The notes beneath the pieces were generated by a model, which saw only the letters and a program-made list of their open reading frames with translations, searched no databases and had not been told where the DNA came from. This document shows positions 1-5,395 of a stretch of 5,395 nucleotides of DNA, piece by piece. The stretch is from CAZPLZ01 sp964587525 (GTDB taxonomy: Bacteria > Oederibacteriota > CAKKQC01). The stretch spans positions 1-5,395 of the forward strand of contig CAZPLZ010000201.1 in NCBI GenBank assembly GCA_964587525.1. Reading direction: 5' to 3'. The position numbers were made by a program, and so were the translations under genes. How positions within the stretch are numbered: the first letter of the stretch is position 1; the number at the start of each line of letters is the position of its first letter.

Positions 1-3000
1 CCGGCAATGTCGTGCTCGCGTGGACGCAAAACAGCGAACCAGACTTTGCGGGCTATCGTGTGTTCCGGACGATTGACGGTGTCTTGGCCACTCGCACGTT
101 GCTGACCGGTGTGGAGTTGCTCGCCTTGACGACATTCACTGATCCGGAGGCTGCTGCACTCACGTTTAACACTCTGACGTATGAAGTTGTCGCGGTGGAC
201 GTGGTGGAGAACCAGAGCCAGGCTGGGACGGTCGACGTGAAGCCGGAAGATCTGGCTCCCAAGATCGAGATTCTCGTGGATGGCGGGGCGCTGGTGGATG
301 GTGCATTCTTCAGTGCCCCCTCGGTAACTTTGGCGGTCCGTGTGCGCGGCGCGACCAGTCCACAGGTGGAAGTGACGCGGGATGGCCAGGCTGTCGTGAC
401 GTTCGCCGGAGCTGATTTCACTGTGGATCTCATCGATGAAGGCGCCTATCTGGTCCGGGTGACTGCGGTACGCGATAGCGTGACGGTCGAGGAGCAGCGG
501 ACCTTCACGCTTGACCGCACGCCGCCGCAGATTGTGGTCCAAGCCAACGGAGTGGCACTGGAGAACGGCGTATCCCTAGAGCCCCCTGTGTTGATTGAGT
601 TTGACGCCCAGGACGTGAATCTGGCGACGGTTGTGGCAACCCTCAACGGAGTTTCCATTGCTTCGGGGGTCACACTTAGCTTGGAGGGCGAGTTCACTCT
701 GGTTATTAACGCTGTGGATAAGGCCGGCAACGGAGCCTCGCTCACCCGTACGTTCGAGGTCAGACGTGCGCCCGCGCTCATCACGGCGATCAATGCCGAG
801 GCGGGGGATGGCATTGTGCAGGTGACGTGGAACGTCCAGCCTGGAGCCTTACCAGTTGAGGAAATCCATCTCTTCCGGCGGGAGGGAAGCGGAGGTTCGC
901 TGGCGTTATTCAAGACCCTGCCGGTAGGAACAATTTCGTTCGATGACATTCGTGTCGAAAACCGGGTCGAGTATGCCTATGCCTTGAGTGCACAGGACAC
1001 CAAGGGGCTTGAAGGGCCACGGTCAGCGGAGGTTGTGGTAACTCCGGTCACGGTGGACTGGCCGATGTTCCAGCGGGACACGCTGCACGAAGCCAACGAT
1101 CCCGGAGTTTCAGTGACGCCACCGCTGACCGAGCGCTGGCGCGTGCAGCTCGCGAGGTCTCGAGGCTTAGGCTTTTTGCGGCAGCAGGTCCCCATCATTG
1201 TCTCGGGCACAGTGTATGTGGCTTCGGCGGGAGGCGATGTGCGGGCCTATCTGGCGAACCCGCCCGGACCAACGGTGCTATGGCAACGCAGCGGATTACC
1301 ACGCATTTTTGGCTCGCTGGCGTATCATCATGGCCGGGTATACGTACCCCATGACGGTAGTCTAAGTGTGTTCAAAGCTGACACTGGGGAGACGGAGTGG
1401 AGCGTACCCTTAGCAGGGGCCACGAGGACCTCTCCTATCATTTACAAGGGTGTGCTGTATGTGGTGCGGCTTTCGCCCAGCGGATTCCGCCTTGTGGCGG
1501 TCGATATCGAGACCCGGCAGGGCCTCTGGTCCGAGTCACTAGGGCTCGATTTCACGGAGGCATCGCCAACTGCAGCGCGAGGCAAGGTGTACATCGCGGG
1601 TGTGTCAGGGAACGTGCGGGCGTTTGATGCGGCCACGGGGGCGAGCCTGTGGGTCCGGTCGGTGGGTGGTTTTGTGATTGCGACACAACCGGTGGGTCTG
1701 GTGGCGTGTCCGCCAGTGTTGCTGGTGGCGGCTGGGGATGGGAATCTGTATGCACTGGATGCGGTAACGGGAGAGCAGAGGTGGAAAGAGTTTGTGGGGA
1801 GTCGGGCCATGTCACCGGCGGTGTCGGGGGACACGGTGGTGCTGGCCTCGCACAATGCGAACACCGTGTTTGCGCGGAATGTGTTGACGGGGGCGTTGAA
1901 GTGGTCAGCGACCACATTCACGCCAACGCCAAATGTGACGCATGGTGGACCAGTGATTGCGAATGGGCGGGTACATGTGTTGGCGACCAATGGGCAGCTG
2001 TTCACGCTGGATCTAGCGACGGGAGCTGTGCTGGAGGCGTTGCAACTGGAGAATGTCCAACTTTCCACGTCGCACCTGTCAGCGGGAGCAGGGCAGTTGT
2101 ATATTCCCGTCTTTGATGGCCGACTCATTGCCGTGTGGCCAGTCCGCGAAATACCGGCTGTTGTGGAAAACGTCCAGGTGGAGCCTGGCGATGGCCTCGT
2201 GCAGCTGACGTGGACGATTCCCGCCTCGCCATTCAACATTACCAAGGTTGAGATCCAACGGCAGGAAGGGGACGGGACATTCACCGTGCTGAAGCGTGTT
2301 CCGGCTAGCCCGGCGACCTTCACAGACATCCGTGTGGAAAACCGTGTGGCCTACACGTACGTCCTGCGCCCGGTCGATGTTGAGGGGTCTATAGGACAGC
2401 TATCGGCGCCTGCCACGGGTACCCCGGCCACGGTGGACTGGCCGATGTTCCAGCGGGACATGCTGCACGAAGCGAACGATCCCGGAGTTTCAGTGACGCC
2501 ACCGCTGGTTGAGCGCTGGCGCGTACAGCTGGCCAAACTTCCGGATGGCCGGGGTTTCTCGGGGTACCAGGGTGGCATCATCGTTTCGGGTACCTTGTAT
2601 GTAACCTCGCTGGGAGGCGATGTACGAGCCTATCTGGCGGACACGAGCGGCCCGACGGTGCTGTGGCAGCGTAGCGGATTCCTCAACGTTTTCAATGCCG
2701 GTTCCCCAGCCTACTATCACGGGCGGCTGTACGTGACGCACCAAAATGGGCTGACTGTGTTCAAGGCCGACACGGGGGAGACGGAGTGGAGCTTGCCCGC
2801 CTCGGCGGTGGGAATTGGCCAGGAATCCTCTCCCATCATCTACAAGGGCGTACTGTACGTGGGGCAGATTTTCAGCGGAACGTTCCGGTGGGTGGCGGTC
2901 GATATCGAGACCCGGCGGGTGCGCTGGGTTTCTGGGGGGCAGGCGCTCTTCGTGAAGGCATCCCCAGCGGCAGCACGGGACAAGGTGTACGCCGTGGATG

Positions 3001-5395
3001 GGGTAGGGAATGTGCGGGCGTTTGATGCGGCTACGGGGGCGGTCATCTGGACGCTCTCCCTGAGAGCCTTTATGACGACGACAGAGGTGGTGAGCCTGGT
3101 GGCGTGCCCGCCGGTGGTGCTGGTGGCGCTTGAGGACGGGAATCTGTATGCGATTGACGCCGCGACGGGGGAGTTGAAGTGGAGGGAGTTTGTGGGGAGC
3201 CGGTTCACGTCACCGGCGGTGTCGGGGGACACGGTGGTGGTGGGATCGCACAGGGCCAACACGGTGTTTGCGCGGAATGTGTTGACGGGGGTGTTGAAGT
3301 GGTCAGCGACCACGTTCACGCCGACGCCGGGGGTGTCGCATGGTGGGCCGGTGATTGCGGGTGGGCGGGTGCATGTGTATGCGACCAACGGGCAGCTGTT
3401 CACGCTGGATCTGGCGACGGGAGCTGTGCTGGATGTGTTGCAACTGGCGAATGTCCAACTTGGCACGTCGCACCTGTCGGCGGGGGCGGGGCAGTTGTAT
3501 GTGCCGACACGGGATGGCCAGCTCGTCGCTGTCGCGCCGGTGGCAGTGGCACCAGCGCCTACTGGCCTTGTCACCCAGGCGGAGATCGAACAGGTGAGAC
3601 TGAGCTGGACTCCTCCTGCCGAAAGCGCTTTTGTGATTGCCGGGTATCGGATCTTCCGTTCGGCGGTGTCATCTGATGTCGGCACAGCGGCTGGAGAGGT
3701 GACTGGACAGGCTACGGTCGAGTTTGTGGATACCACTGTTCCGCCCGGCCAAGTCTTTTTCTATCGCGTCGCAGCGGTGGACGTGAACGGGGTGCTCGGC
3801 CAGCTCAGCGAACCGGTGGAGGGCAGGGCCTTCTTCCAGCCCAACATTGTGACACAGGTCAGCGACCCGGCTGAGGGGGAACTGGTGTGTCTGAATGTCA
3901 GCGGTACCCTTGATGTGACGGGAACCGCCACCTCCGGAAACTTTGAGCAGTACACCTTGGAGGTTGACCAGGGAACCGGGTTCGTGCTCGTGGCCAGTGG
4001 CACGGTACCGGTTGTCAATGGTTTCCTGGGCACCATCACCATCACGCAGTTCGGGACACCACGGCTTAAGCTCACGGTGTTCGATGCCACCGGCCAGACC
4101 GGGACGACTGAGGTAGTCCTGAGTGCACCAGCGAAGAATTTGGTGGCCGAGGTGATTTGGCCGGTGGATGGTCAGATCATCCCGGCTGACTGCCCATTTG
4201 ACCTGGAGCTCAAGGGAGCGGCTTTTGGTGACAATTTCGCACCCTACCGCTTAGAGGTGGCTAGTGCGTTGGACCCACAAACGGTGCTGGTCTCGCAGGA
4301 CTTTCCGGTGTCTGTCCCCCTAACCGATCCTCCGGGAGTGCTGGGGACGGTGCAGTTGCCCGAATGCGGCCTGCTCCTTGTTCGCCTGGTGGCCGAGGAC
4401 ATCTGCGGGCGTACCCAGACCGTGGAGCTGACCGTCGAGCTTCAGAATAAGGAGCTTCTGGTTGCGCAGATCATAATTTTCTCTACACGTGGCCGCGATC
4501 CGGGTCAGCATCGGCGGCCGAAGGATGTGGCGGTGGACAGAGAAGACTTCGTGTGGGTGGTGGATACCCAGAACCGCCGGGTGCAAAAGTACACAGGGGA
4601 AGGCCAGTTCCTCTTTGAGGTCGGCGAGCAGCGCACGGGAAAGGCTCAGGGCCTTACCTTCGGTGAACCTGTGGCGGCTGCGGTGGACAGCGCCAACCGG
4701 CTTCTGGTGCTGGACCGGCTGACCAACCAGGTGATGCGCCTGGATGAAGACGGGGTTCTGCTGACGACGTTTGGCAGCCAGGGTAAGGAACCCGGACAAT
4801 TCCTCCATCCAAAAGGGATGGCCGTGGACGCCCAGGACCGCCTCTACATAGCGGACACGCTCAACCACCGCGTGCAGGTTTTGACACCTGAAGGCGAGCC
4901 CCTTCTAGTCTTTGGGATTTCCGGAGAGGAGCCAGGACAGTTTGTCCATCCCACTGGCGTGAGCGTGGACCCACTGACAAACAACATCATCGTTACTGAT
5001 TCGCACAACCACCGGGTCCAGATTTTCAACCAGGCTGGGGAGTTCCTGGGTAGCTTTGGCAGCCAGGGGGCGGAGCCGAACCAGTTTGACGGCCCCTATG
5101 AAACCATTGTGGGCGTTGACCACAACTTGTTTACGTCTGACGTTCACAACGAGCGGATCGTATGGCGGACCCTCTTTGGCACGCAGGAAAAATTGGTGAC
5201 GGTTGTGCCCCCCCTGAGCTTCAGTGGCCCGCTATTCAAGCATCCTCACGGGATGGCGTTCAATTCGGACGAGTCCATTCTGTATGTGGCCGACACCGGG
5301 AACAACCGGATCGTGGGTATCCGGATCAAGCGCCCCGCTAACGACACGTTATCCCCGCGGGCTCTTATCTCATCTCCGGCGACGGAGGCCACAGT
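1..5395 (+). CDS. Giant multidomain beta-propeller / FN3 / Ig-like / NHL protein, partial at both ends
   Basis: The frame with codons starting at base 3 runs through the entire window with no stop, giving 1797 complete codons; bases 1-2 finish an upstream codon and 5394-5395 begin a downstream one. The start is upstream: the first module already lacks its N-terminal strand, the first in-frame ATG (base 1065) sits inside a conserved propeller motif, and no ribosome binding site fits. Modules in order are FN3-like, two Ig-like, FN3-like, eight-bladed PQQ-like propeller, FN3-like, second PQQ-like propeller, FN3-like, two cysteine-bearing Ig-like modules and a six-bladed NHL propeller. An automatic pipeline would probably name it a PQQ-binding-like beta-propeller repeat, FN3 or NHL repeat-containing protein. 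Such modules usually mediate binding and spacing outside the cytoplasm; no enzyme motif or membrane segment is visible. Only six cysteines occur in 1797 residues. Extracellular location is inferred; partner and function are unknown. Confidence 0.95.
3..242 (+). other. FN3-like module 1 (N-terminally truncated by the window edge)
   Basis: Residues 1-80 show the usual FN3 pattern. A B-strand tryptophan lies in VVLAWTQNSEPDFAGYRVFR, followed by the typical tyrosine strand, a strand-break aspartate (FTDPEA) and the late tyrosine strand YEVVAVDVVENQSQ. The first strand is missing because the window begins inside the module. It most resembles FN3-like module 4 (W and GYRIFR core), more than modules 2 and 3. 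FN3 modules usually act as spacers or binding surfaces in secreted bacterial proteins. Confidence 0.75.
243..512 (+). other. Bacterial Ig-like module 1
   Basis: Residues 81-170 begin after the linker PEDLAP and read as alternating beta strands: IEILVDGG, SVTLAVRVRGA, QVEVTRDGQ, and a closing strand pair AYLVRVTAVRD and EQRTFTLDRTPP. The DGQ turn, a central EGAY segment and the final FTLDRTPP are typical of bacterial Ig-like modules found in chains. No catalytic residues are apparent. The assignment rests on strand pattern and boundary motifs, so the exact family is uncertain. Confidence 0.6.
513..767 (+). other. Bacterial Ig-like module 2
   Basis: Residues 171-255 start at DRTPPQIVV, a very common first strand of bacterial Ig-like modules, and end with GEFTLVINAVDKAGN followed by TRTFEVRR. 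The DKAGN turn near the end is the hallmark of this group. A short LNGV hairpin lies in the middle (VATLNGVSI). It follows Ig-like module 1 directly, sharing the DRTPP junction, and leads without a linker into FN3-like module 2. Confidence 0.75.
768..1055 (+). other. FN3-like module 2 (first half of duplicated unit, copy 1)
   Basis: Residues 256-351. The B strand is GIVQVTWNVQPG with its tryptophan, then a charged strand VEEIHLFRREG, the break FDDIRVENRV, and the tyrosine strand EYAYALSAQDTKGLEG. It matches FN3-like module 3 along its length (shared GDG-VQ-TW and DIRVENRV blocks), showing that the FN3 module was duplicated together with the propeller behind it. It ends directly at the propeller start motif VDWPMFQRD. 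Confidence 0.8.
795..2141 (+). repeat. Long tandem internal duplication, copy 1 (FN3 + propeller)
   Basis: This stretch aligns with bases 2178-3539. The offset is 1380 bases over the FN3 end and propeller entry (for example 1056 against 2436) and 1398 from blade 3 to the end (1620 against 3018). Over 1049-1140 the copies match at 87 of 92 bases, with exact runs of 32 and 33 bases. Over 1861-2100 they match at 214 of 240 bases by direct hand comparison. Between these blocks similarity is mainly at the protein level. Confidence 0.93.
1056..2141 (+). other. Eight-bladed PQQ-like beta-propeller, copy 1
   Basis: Residues 352-713. It opens with DWPMFQRD, the usual entry motif of PQQ-like propellers, then the closing strand ERWRVQL (W379). 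Repeats of about 40 residues follow, each with a visible strand (GTVYV, GRVYV, GVLYV, GKVYI), a D-x-x-TG turn and a tryptophan: W427, W466, W509, W550, W594 and W634; blade 7 has L677 instead. The last blade (GQLYIPVFDGRLIAV) pairs with the N-terminal strand, giving eight blades. Blade 5 carries DGNLYALDAVTGEQRW, a textbook PQQ-like repeat. Vicinal cysteines and metal-site features of true PQQ dehydrogenases are not seen, so a structural or binding role is more likely than catalysis. C569 sits in VACPP, which is conserved in copy 2. Confidence 0.88.
2151..2435 (+). other. FN3-like module 3 (first half of duplicated unit, copy 2)
   Basis: Residues 717-811, joined to propeller 1 by only a few residues. 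The B strand is GLVQLTWTIPAS, followed by ITKVEIQRQEGDG, the conserved FTDIRVENRV and the tyrosine strand AYTYVLRPVDVEGS. It is a paralogue of module 2 and holds the same position in front of a propeller. The two modules are clearly more diverged from each other than the propeller entry region is. It probably acts as a rigid spacer between the two eight-bladed propellers. Confidence 0.8.
2178..3539 (+). repeat. Long tandem internal duplication, copy 2 (FN3 + propeller)
   Basis: Second copy of the FN3 plus propeller unit, immediately following copy 1 in the same frame. Length changes relative to copy 1 are +1, +2 and +3 codons, all in loops between blades near residues 845-858, 893-902 and 932-942. 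The copy boundary coincides with module boundaries, so the duplication keeps both folds intact. After this copy the next FN3 module (module 4) is of a different subtype, so there is no third unit inside the window. Confidence 0.93.
2436..3539 (+). other. Eight-bladed PQQ-like beta-propeller, copy 2
   Basis: Residues 812-1179, a paralogue of copy 1 and six residues longer. Entry motif DWPMFQRD and closing strand ERWRVQL (W839) are unchanged. Blade tryptophans are W888, W929, W975, W1016, W1060 and W1100, with L1143 in blade 7 as in copy 1. Blade 5 carries EDGNLYAIDAATGELKW and C1035 in VACPP. Blades 6-8 are nearly the same as in copy 1, while blades 1-4 differ mainly in their inter-blade loops. 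As in copy 1, there are no signs of a catalytic PQQ site; a ligand- or partner-binding propeller is inferred. Confidence 0.88.
3549..3827 (+). other. FN3-like module 4
   Basis: Residues 1183-1275. It begins after an alanine-, valine- and proline-rich linker (VAVAPAPTG). Core strands are QVRLSWTPPAES with the B-strand tryptophan, VIAGYRIFRS, the break VEFVDTTVPPG and FFYRVAAVDVNGVLGQLSEP. This is the best FN3 match in the window, with the classic W...GYRIFR...YRVAAVD pattern. It resembles module 1 more than modules 2 and 3, and it ends the propeller section of the protein. Confidence 0.85.
3840..4139 (+). other. Cysteine-bearing Ig-like module A of a tandem pair
   Basis: Residues 1280-1379. 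It has the layout of bacterial Ig-like modules with a DPAEGE start, a G-T-A turn and a tyrosine strand: SGTLDVTGTATSGNF then EQYTLEVDQGTG, ending GTPRLKLTVFDATGQTGTTEV. The NF-x-x-Y-x-LEV core is repeated in the following module, and C1296 aligns with C1397 there. The exact family name is not certain from sequence alone. It links the propeller section to the NHL section. Confidence 0.6.
4140..4454 (+). other. Cysteine-bearing Ig-like module B of a tandem pair
   Basis: Residues 1380-1484. It repeats module A in diverged form: WPVDGQIIPADCPF, then GAAFGDNFAPYRLEV, then LGTVQLPECGLLLVRLVAED and a last strand TVELTVEL. It carries three of the six cysteines in the window (C1397, C1455, C1468), so at least one disulfide is possible if the protein is exported to an oxidising compartment. 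It runs directly into the NHL propeller with the short linker QNKE. Confidence 0.6.
4464..5327 (+). other. Six-bladed NHL-repeat beta-propeller
   Basis: Residues about 1488-1775 hold six NHL-type repeats, whose family pattern is P-x-G-V-A-V-D ... V-x-D-T-x-N-x-R-V-Q-x-F. Blade 1 starts at P1506 (PKDVAVD, VVDTQNRRVQ), blade 2 near P1556 (AAAVDSANRLLVLD), blade 3 at P1603 (PKGMAVD, IADTLNHRVQV), blade 4 at P1650 (PTGVSVD, VTDSHNHRVQIF), blade 5 near P1698 (degenerate, TSDVHNERIVW) and blade 6 at P1748 (PHGMAF, VADTGNNRIVGI). Between blades 2-5 the connector G-x-x-G-x-EPGQF recurs. Six repeats make a complete NHL propeller. NHL propellers typically bind proteins, RNA or glycans; the ligand here is unknown. 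In bacterial surface proteins this propeller often sits beside Ig-like modules. Confidence 0.92.
5352..5395 (+). other. Probable start of a further Ig-like module (cut by the window end)
   Basis: Residues 1784-1797 read SPRALISSPATEAT. A short I-x-SPA-x-x-A segment after a linker is a common first strand of bacterial Ig-like modules and resembles the DPAEGE and WPVDGQ starts of the pair before the NHL propeller. The segment is too short to classify firmly. The open frame shows that the protein continues beyond the window. Confidence 0.4.

Noticed and set aside
53..949. Minus-strand open frames at 53-433 and 446-949
   Set aside because: They are antisense to clear FN3-like and Ig-like modules, with low-complexity S/T/R-rich translations and no family resemblance.
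1141..1260. Frameshift or pseudogene break where the two copies lose DNA alignment
   Set aside because: The frame stays open and the protein alignment resumes at once with whole-codon offsets, so this is in-frame loop variation.
1811..3498. Template/variable repeat pair of a diversity-generating retroelement, because many differences involve A in copy 1
   Set aside because: Both copies are full-length coding domains, about ten of the 26 differences are not at A, changes are mostly A to G and often at wobble positions, and no reverse transcriptase is in the window.
1056..3539. PQQ-dependent dehydrogenase activity
   Set aside because: The repeats are PQQ-like, but the vicinal cysteine pair and other cofactor and metal-site features of the dehydrogenases are not seen. 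Each propeller has a single cysteine, and the propellers are embedded among FN3 spacers.
1649..3676. Plus-strand out-of-frame frames at 1649-2116 and 3179-3676, rich in glycine, cysteine and valine
   Set aside because: They overlap the clear PQQ-like repeats in another frame and correspond to each other only because the DNA is duplicated. No ribosome binding site or domain supports them.
1442..3736. Two long minus-strand open frames (1442-2329 and 2840-3736) that resemble each other in translation
   Set aside because: They lie exactly antisense to the two propeller copies. Their likeness follows from the sense-strand duplication, and their length from the G-rich sense codons, which leave few antisense stops. 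The translations are rich in S, T, P, R and C with no recognisable domain.
3761..5147. Minus-strand open frames at 3761-4090, 4320-4868, 4844-5029 and 4905-5147
   Set aside because: They are antisense to the Ig-like pair and NHL propeller, whose sense-strand motifs are unmistakable. Several also overlap one another.
1..5395. tRNA, rRNA, riboswitch, CRISPR array, insertion sequence, promoter or terminator
   Set aside because: The window is covered by one coding frame, and reading by eye showed no regularly spaced short repeats, terminal inverted repeats or terminator-like hairpin with a T-run. Structure-based searches were not possible.

Overview
The whole window lies inside one very large protein-coding gene on the + strand. 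Reading with codons starting at base 3, the frame stays open from the first base to the last (1797 complete codons, no stop), so neither the true start nor the true stop is present. Below, residue n is the codon at bases 3n to 3n+2. No RNA gene, promoter, terminator, mobile element or CRISPR array is visible, and there is no intergenic DNA.

The product is a modular, almost entirely beta-structured protein. In order it holds: the end of a fibronectin type III (FN3)-like module (residues 1-80); two bacterial Ig-like modules (81-255); FN3-like module 2 (256-351); an eight-bladed PQQ-like beta-propeller (352-713); FN3-like module 3 (717-811); a second, closely related eight-bladed propeller (812-1179); FN3-like module 4 (1183-1275); a diverged tandem pair of cysteine-containing Ig-like modules (1280-1484); and a six-bladed NHL-repeat propeller (about 1488-1775). 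The last residues look like the start of a further Ig-like module.

The most notable structure is an internal duplication of about 1.4 kb. FN3 module plus propeller is present twice in tandem, with an offset of 1380 bases on the left growing to 1398 on the right. All 18 extra bases fall in three successive inter-blade loops of the second propeller. Similarity between the copies is patchy: near-identical DNA at the start of each propeller and again in blades 5-8, with strong divergence in blades 1-4. Blades 5-8 also have a strongly G-rich coding strand, unlike the rest of the gene.

No catalytic domain is visible. The architecture suggests an exported or cell-surface protein acting as a scaffold, adhesin or binding platform; this is inferred from domain families, since the signal peptide and any anchor lie outside the window. 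The organism cannot be named from this sequence. GC-rich DNA without introns, bacterial-type Ig-like, PQQ-like and NHL modules, and the size of the gene fit an environmental bacterium with large secreted proteins.
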